Source: Planctomycetota bacterium (GTDB taxonomy: Bacteria; Planctomycetota; UBA1135). Taken from it: DNA of 64,000 nt. Below the pieces are notes generated by a model that was not told the DNA's origin, did no database searches, and worked only from the letters and a program-made list of their open reading frames with translations. Shown one piece after another: positions 12,481 through 20,601 of this stretch. Numbering within the stretch: position 1 is the stretch's first letter; each line of letters opens with the position of its first letter. The stretch is taken from positions 1 through 64,000 of the forward strand of contig JAJRZS010000003.1 in NCBI GenBank assembly GCA_024275135.1, in the 5' to 3' direction. Both the position numbers and the translations under genes were made by a program.

Positions 12481-14247
12481 ATGGCAACCAGCCTCGGCAT
12501 TCATCTCCAGTCTCACGGATTCGACTTTGTCCTGCTTGACGGCAGCACAAAGCGGTATGTCGTGAAGTCTTCCGGTTCGGCAATTTTCTCTGCGGAGGAT
12601 GTGGAGAATGCCAAGCGCCTTGGCAAACGCATTGCCGAGGTGGTGAAAAGTGGCAAGGTCGATCAGGTGGTGGTCAGTTTGCCAGCCTCCGGGGTGGTGA
12701 TGCGCGAACTAAGCCTGCCCTTCAGCGATCGCGAAAAGGTAATGCAGGTGCTCAAGTTCGAGATTGAATCAGAGCTCTACCATCTCTCCTTTGATGAGGT
12801 GTTGGCCGATTTTGTCGAGCTTAGTGACGGACGCGCCACCCCAACCTTGCTGGTCAGCGTGTTGGGCAAGGATCGTGTGGCCACCGCGCTGGAAGTTCTC
12901 GACAACGCCGATTTCGATCCGCCCATTGTCTCCTTGTCGCATGGTAGCTTGTATGCCGCTTTGCAGGCCTTGCCGCGCGAAGGTGCTGCTGAGGGGCTGG
13001 AAACCTATTTGCAGGTCGGCGACGAATCCAGCCATTTGATGGTGCTGAATGCCGATGGCAGCTTGCGAGGTGCGCGTGCCCTGCCCATGGGATGGCGCGA
13101 GTTAAGCCGTCTTCGGGATGCTGCTGAGGCGGCAGAACATACCGCTCGCAAAGCCGAGGAGGAAGATGCGGATGGCACCGAAGCCGAGGAAGAAAGCGCC
13201 GACGAAGTCGTGGCCATGGTTTTGGGCGGCGATGCTTCTTTGCCTTACGGGCTGAGTGCCGAGGAGGTGTTGGCGGCGGCAAGCCCAGAACAACTGCAAT
13301 CTTTTCTCAGTCGTTTGGCGGTGGAGGTTCGTCGTGGCCTGGTGGCTATGGGCAGTCAAGAAGGCCCCATCTATTTACTCGGGGCCTCCATTCCCGGATT
13401 AATCGAACATCTGCAAGCACGCTTGGGGCGTGAGGTGGCTCCCTTGTCCCTGGGGATTGATGGTGCTGAAGGCGAAGAGCCACCGGCCATTGCTCTCGGC
13501 GCGGCAATGCGTGGTTTGGGAGTGGAAGTCGACAGCATGAATTTCCGGCAAGAGGAATTCCGCTACGCCCGCGGCTTAGAACGAGTGGAAGGCCCCCTCA
13601 CCTTGGCCTTGGTCGGCATCATCGTGTTCTTTGCTTTTCAAATGGCCATCAATCTGAAAATTGCCCAGCAGCGCAAAGTCGATGCCGCCGCCGTTTATGC
13701 GCGTGCCAATCAAAAGGTCGAGCTTTTGAACCAACGGGTGCGGGAAGACGAAGAATACCCCGACGAGTGGATTATCAAAAACAACTTCGCTGGCACCGAT
13801 GTCGACGAGGCACAGCGCATTGTGTTGTTGTCCAACAATGTGCTGAAGGCAAAAAAACAACTCGATGAGTTGATGGGGGAATCGGATTTGGAGATGCCCC
13901 CTTCCTGCTTGGAGGCTTGGCGTTTGCTGATGCTGTTTCTCGAAGATGAGATGGCGGATTATCAAGGGCGGTGGATGATTGAAAATTTCTCGTTCGCCTC
14001 CCTAGATGCCAACTCGCGCGACCAAGCTCATGTCCAAGTGAAATTTGGCATTACCATTTTTCCCGATGGCTCTGGGCAGTTTATTGGTCGCTTCGACAAG
14101 ATTGTGGCCGACCTTAGCCGTCAACCATGGACTCTGGGCCAGGCGGAACTTCCCAGTACGGAGGATGCGGTGGAGGGCTCAAAAACAGGGGCCATTACTG
14201 TAAAAATCTTGGCTAGCAAACCTGTGAATGTGGAGGAAGCGCAATGA
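12481..14247 (+). CDS. PilM/GspL-like actin-fold protein with membrane PilN-like tail
   Basis: The 588-residue protein has an N-terminal actin-like ATPase fold (LGIHLQSHGFDFVLLDG, then VVVSLPASGVVMRELSLPFSDREKVMQVLKFEIE), as in PilM and the cytoplasmic part of GspL. An acidic, Glu/Ala-rich insertion (about residues 215-240) is unusual. A transmembrane helix near residue 375 (LALVGIIVFFAFQMAI) leads to a coiled periplasmic tail like PilN/GspL. Such proteins are assembly-platform parts of type IV pili or type II secretion. No secretin, ATPase or pilin is in the window, so the machine is unknown. It lies 19 nt after the sigma-operon genes and overlaps the next gene by ATGA. Confidence 0.78.
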   Translation: MATSLGIHLQSHGFDFVLLDGSTKRYVVKSSGSAIFSAEDVENAKRLGKRIAEVVKSGKVDQVVVSLPASGVVMRELSLPFSDREKVMQVLKFEIESELYHLSFDEVLADFVELSDGRATPTLLVSVLGKDRVATALEVLDNADFDPPIVSLSHGSLYAALQALPREGAAEGLETYLQVGDESSHLMVLNADGSLRGARALPMGWRELSRLRDAAEAAEHTARKAEEEDADGTEAEEESADEVVAMVLGGDASLPYGLSAEEVLAAASPEQLQSFLSRLAVEVRRGLVAMGSQEGPIYLLGASIPGLIEHLQARLGREVAPLSLGIDGAEGEEPPAIALGAAMRGLGVEVDSMNFRQEEFRYARGLERVEGPLTLALVGIIVFFAFQMAINLKIAQQRKVDAAAVYARANQKVELLNQRVREDEEYPDEWIIKNNFAGTDVDEAQRIVLLSNNVLKAKKQLDELMGESDLEMPPSCLEAWRLLMLFLEDEMADYQGRWMIENFSFASLDANSRDQAHVQVKFGITIFPDGSGQFIGRFDKIVADLSRQPWTLGQAELPSTEDAVEGSKTGAITVKILASKPVNVEEAQ

Positions 14248-14782
14248 ATAATCGCACCACCTTGTTTTTGTTGATGGGTTTGGCGGTGGCTGCTGTCGCT
14301 GGGCGCATGTGGTCGCAGGGCTATCTGGAAGACTGGGAACAAGCCTTGCTCAATCACGAGCGGCGCTACAAGATGATTTGGGAAGTTGCCGACGATCTTT
14401 CGGTGCGCCGCGAAAGGCGCCCAAGGGCTCGGACGATGTCTATGTACGCTTGCACTTCCAGCGTCAAGCCTCGACTGCGCATATGGGCAGCATTGATGTC
14501 AAGGTGCGTAAACTTACGCAAAAAAATTATGAGGACAAAATCTTCGAGGTGAAGTTTGCCAATGGCGACGAAGGTTTTCGACGCGACCAATTGCGCACCT
14601 TCTTGTTCAATTCGGAGTTGCTTTTGCCGCGTGTGCGTACAACCCTATTCGATCTCCAACCCCTCGGCCCATCAGGCAGAAGCCGCGCCATCGATCCTGG
14701 GGTGGAGCGGGAAGATATTTGGAAAATCACCAAATTGGAGTTTCGTCAGCGTTCTCCAGTGGTGAAGAAAGCCAAACGCTAA
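14244..14782 (+). CDS. Small membrane partner of the PilM/GspL-like protein, frameshifted near 14414
   Basis: The frame from ATG 14244 gives a membrane helix (TTLFLLMGLAVAAVAG) and about 57 plausible residues up to DDLSVRRE. The next frame then carries KAPKGSDDVYVRLHFQRQAS and runs to the stop at 14782. Adding one base to AAA at 14413-14415 joins them into about 179 residues. The predicted topology, one N-terminal helix and a periplasmic domain, matches a PilO/GspM-like partner, but I see no sequence motif that proves it. Its stop codon overlaps the stop of the convergent gene (CTAA, 14779-14782). Confidence 0.65.
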
Positions 14783-15396
14783 AGCAGGCCTTGGGCGCAT
14801 AACTGGCGCCAATCTTCTTCATCGTCGAGGTCGCGCAAGGTGTCTAGTTGGGCCACGCGGAGCCCGAGTGCGGCTGCTCGGTCTAAGGTGCATTGCAAAA
14901 CCTTGGCAGTGCTCCAAGGAATGTTTTGAAATAGTTCGGGGGTGGGTTGGCGTAGGGCCAATAAGGCATAGCCGCCATCCTCGGTGGGGTGGATGGCGAG
15001 GTCGGCTTTCTCTAAGGCGGCTCCTGCTCGCAAAATATGGACGCTACTAAGAGCCGGGCAATCCGTGCCAATGACAGCGGCCCAGGGGCAGTTTGCGGCG
15101 TGGACAAAAGCCTGGTGCATGCGCTGGCCTAAATCGCCTTCGGCTTGGGCGGCCAAATAATCGGCCTGCGGCAACCATTGGCCACAAGCCTCGACTTGCT
15201 CGGCTGGACTCACCCAGAGATGGCGTTGGAGTTGTGGGTGTTCCAGCTGTTGCCAAAGTTTCTCTACCATGCCGCGGTAAATCTCCCGTGCTTGGGCCTG
15301 CCCTAAAGTGGCGGCAAGGCGTGTTTTTACCCTGCCGACCTGCCAAAAGCGGGCCATGACCAGGACGGCTGGACAGGGAGAGGCAGAATCACGCAT
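14779..15396 (-). CDS. TIGR04282-type arsenosugar biosynthesis glycosyltransferase (DUF2064)
   Basis: A nucleotidyl/glycosyl-transferase-fold protein of about 205 residues. Recognisable parts are VLVMARFWQVGRVKTRLAATLG at the start, AQAEGDLGQRMHQAF, and IGTDCPALSS with the metal-binding Asp, then the EDGGYALLAL loop. This is the DUF2064/TIGR04282 family, named for its co-occurrence with arsenosugar genes. It stands divergently next to that cluster. The ATG at 15396 is preferred; GTG at 15408 adds four residues and would overlap the non-coding side of the opposite gene. Confidence 0.85.
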   Translation of the reverse strand: MRDSASPCPAVLVMARFWQVGRVKTRLAATLGQAQAREIYRGMVEKLWQQLEHPQLQRHLWVSPAEQVEACGQWLPQADYLAAQAEGDLGQRMHQAFVHAANCPWAAVIGTDCPALSSVHILRAGAALEKADLAIHPTEDGGYALLALRQPTPELFQNIPWSTAKVLQCTLDRAAALGLRVAQLDTLRDLDDEEDWRQLCAQGLL

Positions 15397-15437
15397 AGAT
15401 TTTGTCACAACAGCGGTGTAGGGGCGAATGCAGCTGC

Positions 15438-16283
15438 ATGAGAATGCTAACGCCGAGGACAGGGATGCGAGGATTGCTGGTGGTCGTTGCTGTTCTGCTT
15501 GGGGGAGCGGGATACGCTCAACAAACGACCGCCAGTATTTTCGATCACAACCATGGTCGCTGGAATGCCATCCTGCAAGAGTTCGTGCATGAAGGGGGGT
15601 TGGTGGATTACGAGGGATTGCAAAAACAACGCAGCCGATTGGACCATTATCTTGCAGATTTGCAGAGCGTGCAGCCTGCGGAGTTCCGGCAGTGGTCGGC
15701 CAAGGAGCGCGAGGCCTTCTGGATTAACGCCTATAATGCCTATGCCATCCAGCTGATTTTGGACCACTATCCAGTGGATTCCATCAAGGATTTGGGTGGG
15801 TTTTTCTCTAGCGTATTCGACAAGCGCTACATTCCTTTGCAGCATTTGGCGGGTGTGGATGCGCGAGCCGACGCTAGCACCAAGCGGCCCTTGAGTTTAG
15901 GTGAGGTGGAGCACCAGATTTTGTTTCCCATCTCGCGGCGTCCTCTGTTTCATTTCGCCATTGTCTGTGCCTCCGCGAGCTGCCCCGAATTGCGGGCCGA
16001 GGCTTATTCCGCGGAGAAGTTGGATACCCAGCTAGAGGACCAGGCGCGGCGTTTCTTGGCCGACTCCGAGCGCAATGACACCCAAATTGAAGGGAATAAG
16101 CTGCGAATTTCAAAGATTTTTGATTGGGCTGAGGAGGAATTGGATTCCTACCCGGGCGGAATTCGTAAACTACTTGTCGATTTTGCTCCCCCTGCGGTGG
16201 GGCAAAGTCCGGCTTTGGCCAAAGTGCATTTCCGTTACCGCAATTACGATTGGTCTCTCAACGCATGGCATCCGAAAAATTAG
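15438..16283 (+). CDS. Exported DUF547 protein of the arsenosugar cluster
   Basis: Function is unknown. A signal peptide (LLVVVAVLLGGAGYAQQ) precedes a DUF547 domain with AFWINAYNAYAIQLILDHYPVDSIKDLG and the region around FAIVCASASCPELRAEAY. The Cys pair in CASASC is typical of the family. Starts at 15438, 15444 or 15465 are possible; 15465 has GAGG upstream and gives the shortest signal peptide. DUF547 proteins are repeatedly found with arsenosugar genes, and here it overlaps the methyltransferase gene by 19 nt, so co-transcription is likely. Confidence 0.85.
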   Translation: MRMLTPRTGMRGLLVVVAVLLGGAGYAQQTTASIFDHNHGRWNAILQEFVHEGGLVDYEGLQKQRSRLDHYLADLQSVQPAEFRQWSAKEREAFWINAYNAYAIQLILDHYPVDSIKDLGGFFSSVFDKRYIPLQHLAGVDARADASTKRPLSLGEVEHQILFPISRRPLFHFAIVCASASCPELRAEAYSAEKLDTQLEDQARRFLADSERNDTQIEGNKLRISKIFDWAEEELDSYPGGIRKLLVDFAPPAVGQSPALAKVHFRYRNYDWSLNAWHPKN

Positions 16284-17350
16284 AGAACTTTGATTCGCGT
16301 ACCGTCAATGAAGCGGTGTCCGAGCGCTACGCCGCAGGTGCACAAGCAGTGCAGCCTGCCTTATGCTGCCCCGTTTCTTACGACGGCAAGTATTTGCAAG
16401 TGCTGCCGGAAGAAATCCTAGAGCGGGATTACGGTTGCGGTGACCCTTCGCAACATTTGTCTGCTGGGGAAACGGTGCTCGACTTGGGTAGCGGAGGAGG
16501 AAAGATTTGCTACATCGCCAGCCAAGTTGTGGGCCCGGAAGGCCATGTGGTGGGGGTGGATATGACCCCGGACATGCTCGATTTAGCACGTCGCCACCAG
16601 CAAACGATCGCGCAAAAGATTGGCTGGAACAATGTGGAATTTCACCGCGGCAACATTGAGGATTTGCGACTCAATTTGGATTTGCTCGACGCTTGGTTGC
16701 AGAATAATCCGGTGAGCGATGTTGCTGGTTACGAGGCCTTGCAAGCCGAGAAAGAGCGCTTACGTCGTGAACAACCTATGGTGGCTGATTGCAGCATGGA
16801 TGTGGTCGTTTCCAACTGTGTGTTGAATCTGGTCGCTCCGGAGTTGAAGCGGCAACTGTTCGCCGAGATTTTTCGCGTGCTCAAACCTGGAGGACGTGCC
16901 GTGATTTCCGATATTGTTTGTGATCGGGAAGTGCCCTTGGCCATGCAGCAAGATGCCGAATTGTGGTCGGGGTGTATTTCGGGCGCCTTTGAAGAAGCTG
17001 CCTTCGTAGCTGCCTTCGTGGAAGCCGGAATGGAAGATGTGCAAATCCTCAGCCGCCAGGCCGACGCTTGGCAGATAGTCGAGGGCATTGAATTTCGCTC
17101 GATGACGGTGGTTGCCTATCGCCCGATTCAAAGTTCTTGCTGTGATCCCTGTGGTTCGGTGATTTATCACGGCCCTTTTGCTGAAATCGCCGACGACGCT
17201 GGCAACTTGTACCAACGAGGCCGCCGCCAAGAAGTTGACGCCCAAACTTTCGCCAAGCTGGGGCTTCCTCCCTTTGCCGGTTGCTTTACGCGCATCAGTA
17301 CGGAAGGCAAAACCATGGCTGCAGAGCCAAGTACTGGCTGCTGCGGATGA
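16265..17350 (+). CDS. arsM: ArsM-type arsenite S-adenosylmethionine methyltransferase
   Basis: It methylates trivalent arsenic with SAM, the entry step to dimethylated arsenosugars. The 361-residue protein has the SAM site VLDLGSGGGKICYIAS and catalytic-type cysteines: a CC pair at residues 34-35 (PALCCPVSYD) and SNCVLNL near residue 185. A Cys-rich C-terminal extension (SSCCDPCG, then a terminal TGCCG) probably binds arsenic too. The ATG at 16265 lies inside the end of the DUF547 gene. The TTG at 16250 is a less likely start. The gene overlaps arsS by ATGA. Confidence 0.92.
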   Translation: MASEKLENFDSRTVNEAVSERYAAGAQAVQPALCCPVSYDGKYLQVLPEEILERDYGCGDPSQHLSAGETVLDLGSGGGKICYIASQVVGPEGHVVGVDMTPDMLDLARRHQQTIAQKIGWNNVEFHRGNIEDLRLNLDLLDAWLQNNPVSDVAGYEALQAEKERLRREQPMVADCSMDVVVSNCVLNLVAPELKRQLFAEIFRVLKPGGRAVISDIVCDREVPLAMQQDAELWSGCISGAFEEAAFVAAFVEAGMEDVQILSRQADAWQIVEGIEFRSMTVVAYRPIQSSCCDPCGSVIYHGPFAEIADDAGNLYQRGRRQEVDAQTFAKLGLPPFAGCFTRISTEGKTMAAEPSTGCCG

Positions 17351-18318
17351 TGGCAACCTCCTCGGCTTTTCCGCCGTTGAAAAAGCGCCCCATTCGGGTG
17401 TTGCAGTTCAATATTGGGCGTTTGTGCAACCAGGCCTGTAGGCACTGCCATGTCGATTCTTCGCCGATTCGCAAAGGGCCACAAGACAACGCCTCGCCAG
17501 AATTGGTGGAGGAAGTCAAAGGTTTTTTGGCTGCCCATCCCGCCATTCATACCCTGGATATCACCGGGGGGGCACCAGAACTCAACCCTGGATTTCGAGA
17601 TTTGGTGCGCTTTGCGCGAAAACTTGGTCGTACGGTTTTGGTACGCCATAATCTCACCGTGCAAATGGAGGAAGGGCAAGAAGATTTACCCGAGTTCTTT
17701 CGCCAGCAAGGCGTGCAATTGTTTTGTTCACTACCTTGCTATATGGAGTCCAATGTCAATCAACAACGAGGCGATGGGGTTTTTGCCAAAAGCATTGCTG
17801 CACTGCGCAAATTGAATCAAGTTGGTTTTGGTGTGGAACAGGCTTGTGTTCTGAACTTGGTTTACAATCCCATTGGGCCGAACCTTCCACCGGCGCAGAA
17901 AGAATTGGAAGAGGTTTATCGCTTGCATTTGGCTGATGAGTTTGGTCTGCGATTCCACCACCTTCTCACCATTACCAATCAACCCATCCATCGCTTCCGC
18001 GAGGCACTCGAAAGAAAAGGTGGCTACAACGGGTATATGGATTTATTGCGCGAAAACTTCAATCCCTCCACCTTGGATGCTTTGATGTGTGGTGAGGCTT
18101 TGAGTTTGCGCTGGGATGGCCATCTTTTTGATTGCGATTTCAATCTCGTGCAAGGTTTGGCGATGCGAAATGAACAAGGCCAAGCCATCACCTTGGGTGA
18201 TTTGGCTGCCGTTAATTCTGTGCAGCGCTTAGAAGGGTCCGTCGTGCAGGTTGCCGATCACTGTTTTGCTTGTACCGCCGGTGCCGGTTCGAGCTGTGGC
18301 GGGGCATTGGTGGTTTAG
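17347..18318 (+). CDS. arsS: Arsenosugar biosynthesis radical SAM protein ArsS
   Basis: ArsS is thought to join the 5'-deoxyadenosyl group to dimethylarsenic species in arsenosugar formation. The 323-residue protein carries the 4Fe-4S motif Cys27-x3-Cys31-x2-Cys34 (RLCNQACRHCHVD) and the downstream ITGGAPELNP loop. A C-terminal Cys set in LFDCDFN and HCFACTAGAGSSCGG is a family hallmark. It overlaps arsM by four bases, so the two are translationally coupled. The start choice between the adjacent ATGs at 17347 and 17350 does not matter to function. Confidence 0.93.
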   Translation: MMATSSAFPPLKKRPIRVLQFNIGRLCNQACRHCHVDSSPIRKGPQDNASPELVEEVKGFLAAHPAIHTLDITGGAPELNPGFRDLVRFARKLGRTVLVRHNLTVQMEEGQEDLPEFFRQQGVQLFCSLPCYMESNVNQQRGDGVFAKSIAALRKLNQVGFGVEQACVLNLVYNPIGPNLPPAQKELEEVYRLHLADEFGLRFHHLLTITNQPIHRFREALERKGGYNGYMDLLRENFNPSTLDALMCGEALSLRWDGHLFDCDFNLVQGLAMRNEQGQAITLGDLAAVNSVQRLEGSVVQVADHCFACTAGAGSSCGGALVV

Positions 18319-18374
18319 GGGGCTTCTTTGCTAGGATGCTGTCACATTCGCCGTCGGCGGACGAATTCGGGTTC

Positions 18375-19070
18375 ATGAAGAAACTTCTCCTTTTCCTGGC
18401 GGTCATTGGAGCCGCGCTTTGTGTATGGTTCCTTTACCTTCAGGAGCACCTCCCAGTCTTTATGGAATGGGTCCGCGGCCAAGGCTTGTATGGTGCGGTA
18501 TTGGTTGGCTTGGGTTATGCCGCAGCTACGGTGCTGATGATTCCCGGGTCACTCATCACCCTGATGATGGGGGCCATTTATGGTCCCTGGCTTGGAACAG
18601 CCGTGGTTTCTCCTGCCAGTGTGCTGGGGGCAACTTTGGCCTTTTTGCTCGGCCGTGGTGTGTTTCGGGCTTCCATGGAACAAAAAATGGCCGGCAACCC
18701 CAAATTCCAAGCACTGCAAAGAGCCATGCAAAAGGAAGGGTTCAAGATTCTCACCCTGGTACGCCTGTCTCCAGTCTTCCCTTTTACCCTAGTGAACTAT
18801 GCTTTCGGCCTTACCCGAGTGCGCTTGCGCCACTACGTTTTGGGTTCCTTTCTCGGTATGTTGCCTGGCACCCTGATGTATGTGTACTTGGGAGCGGCTG
18901 CCGGCGACTTGGCCAAACTCGCCAGTGAAGGCTTGGGCGATACTGGAATGGCAGGGTTGTGGATGAAGTGGGGTGGCTTATTGGCGACGGTGGTGGTGAC
19001 GGTGTTGGTGACCCGCGCGGCGAAGCGGGCCCTCCACGAGGTGGTTCCCGAAACCGAGGCGACGGCTTAA
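18375..19070 (+). CDS. TVP38/TMEM64-family (VTT domain) membrane protein
   Basis: A 231-residue polytopic protein of the VTT/DedA superfamily. After a first helix (KLLLFLAVIGAALCVWF) come the family features: AAATVLMIPGSLITLMMGAIYGPWLG, GATLAFLLGRGVFR and LVRLSPVFPFTLVNYAFGLTRVRLRHYVLGSFLGMLPGT in shorter pieces. These proteins are linked to lipid scrambling or small-molecule transport. In this cluster, it is a candidate for moving an arsenolipid or arsenosugar intermediate, which is inference. ATG 18375 puts the first helix at the N-terminus. Confidence 0.88.
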   Translation: MKKLLLFLAVIGAALCVWFLYLQEHLPVFMEWVRGQGLYGAVLVGLGYAAATVLMIPGSLITLMMGAIYGPWLGTAVVSPASVLGATLAFLLGRGVFRASMEQKMAGNPKFQALQRAMQKEGFKILTLVRLSPVFPFTLVNYAFGLTRVRLRHYVLGSFLGMLPGTLMYVYLGAAAGDLAKLASEGLGDTGMAGLWMKWGGLLATVVVTVLVTRAAKRALHEVVPETEATA

Positions 19071-19079
19071 GAGAACATC

Positions 19080-20597
19080 ATGGTGCTGCTGGCAAACGAT
19101 CCCGCCGACCAAGAACTGCAAAGCCAAGTCGCGCCGCCGGATTGGGATAATCCACTGGCCCAATCGCTATATGATTTTTTGGTGCTTGGCGGCGGCACGG
19201 CGGGCCTCGTCGCCGCTGCGATTGCGGCTGGTTTGGGGGCCAAAGTGGCCTTGGTGGAACGCTCTTTGCTGGGCGGGGATTGTTTGAATTACGGGTGTGT
19301 GCCATCCAAAGGATTGCTCTCCGTTTCCAAACGTCTTGGAGTCTTGCAACATGCGGATCGCTATGGGATTTCAGCTGCTGCTGCCGAGGTGGATTTTTCC
19401 GCAGTGATGGCACGCATGCGGTCCTTGCGTGCGGGAATTAGTCACCACGATGGCGCTGCGCGGTTCCGCGATCTTGGTGTTGACGTGTTTCTTGGTGAAG
19501 GCCGTTTTATGGGCGAGAGGTTGGCGGAGGTGGTGCTGGCTGATGGCAGCTTGCGCTCCTTCGCTTTCAAACGCGCCCTGATTGCCACTGGTGCGCGGCC
19601 TTTGGTTTTCCCCACCCCGGGCTTAGACGAGGTGGGCTATTTGACCAACCACGATTTGTTTGCACTCACTACCTTGCCACCGTCCATGGTGATTGTGGGA
19701 GCCGGGCCTATTGGGGTGGAGATGGCCCAGGCCTTTGCACGTTTTGGCTGCAAAATCACCATGGTGGCCATGTATAAGCATGTTTTGCCGCGCGAGGATC
19801 CCGAGGCTGCTGAGGTGGTGCAGGAAGCTTTGCTTGCGGATGGAGTGTGGTTGGAGCTTGGAGCCAAAATGAAAAGCGTGCACCGTGCCGAGGGCAAAAA
19901 AGTTTTGGTTTTTGAGCGCGATGGAAAAGACGGTGAAGTTTCTGCCGACGAGTTGTTGATTGCCATTGGCCGTCGCCCCAATGTTGAAGGCTTAGGTTTG
20001 GACAAAGCCGGGGTGATTTTCAGTAACCGCGGAGTGCAAGTGGACGATTATCTGCGCACTGCAAATCCAAGGATTTTTGCTGCAGGCGATGTGGCCGGGA
20101 GTTTTCAATTTACCCATGCCGCCGATGCCATGGCGCGCATGGTCATTCGTAATGCGTTTTTCTTTGGGCGCGCCAAGATCAGCAATCTCACCATGCCTTG
20201 GAGTACCTATACCGATCCAGAAATTGCCCATGTGGGGCTGTACCAACATCAGGAAAAAGAGGCCGGTTGTTCCTTGGCTAGTTTGCGTATGGATTTTTCT
20301 GCGGTAGACCGCAATATTTTGGAGGGCGAAACCCAGGGATTTGCAAAGGTGGTTTTTGAACAGAAAACGGGTAGGTTGCGTGGTGCGACCGTTGTCGGTG
20401 CGCATGGCGGCGAGTTATTGGGGGAGATGCTGGTTGCCGTGTCGAAGAAAATGAAAGTCACTGAACTTTCCACCATCATTCACCCTTATCCAACCAGTGT
20501 GTCCATTTGGGGACGGCTTGGCGATCAAGCCAGCAGTGCTCGCTTAACCCCGGGAGTGGCCGGTTTGTTGAAGCGCATTATTACCTGGCGGCGTTGA
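19080..20597 (+). CDS. Mercuric-reductase-like FAD/NAD(P) disulfide oxidoreductase of the arsenosugar cluster
   Basis: The 505-residue flavoprotein has the FAD Rossmann motif LVLGGGTAGLVAA, the redox disulfide GGDCLNYGCVPSK, the NAD(P) site IVGAGPIGVEMAQAFARFG and the second FAD motif PRIFAAGDVAG. The C-terminal dimer motif reads IHPYPTSVS rather than HPHPT. The N-terminal HMA domain and the C-terminal Cys pair of true mercuric reductase MerA are missing. It probably reduces a different substrate, perhaps an arsenic or thiol intermediate. Homologues called mercuric reductase occur beside arsS in other genomes. Confidence 0.85.
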   Translation: MVLLANDPADQELQSQVAPPDWDNPLAQSLYDFLVLGGGTAGLVAAAIAAGLGAKVALVERSLLGGDCLNYGCVPSKGLLSVSKRLGVLQHADRYGISAAAAEVDFSAVMARMRSLRAGISHHDGAARFRDLGVDVFLGEGRFMGERLAEVVLADGSLRSFAFKRALIATGARPLVFPTPGLDEVGYLTNHDLFALTTLPPSMVIVGAGPIGVEMAQAFARFGCKITMVAMYKHVLPREDPEAAEVVQEALLADGVWLELGAKMKSVHRAEGKKVLVFERDGKDGEVSADELLIAIGRRPNVEGLGLDKAGVIFSNRGVQVDDYLRTANPRIFAAGDVAGSFQFTHAADAMARMVIRNAFFFGRAKISNLTMPWSTYTDPEIAHVGLYQHQEKEAGCSLASLRMDFSAVDRNILEGETQGFAKVVFEQKTGRLRGATVVGAHGGELLGEMLVAVSKKMKVTELSTIIHPYPTSVSIWGRLGDQASSARLTPGVAGLLKRIITWRR

Positions 20598-20601
20598 CGT
20601 G

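Noticed and set aside
19080-20597. True mercuric reductase MerA and a mercury-resistance operon
   Set aside because: No HMA domain, no C-terminal Cys pair, and no merR, merT or merP nearby; context is arsenosugar synthesis.
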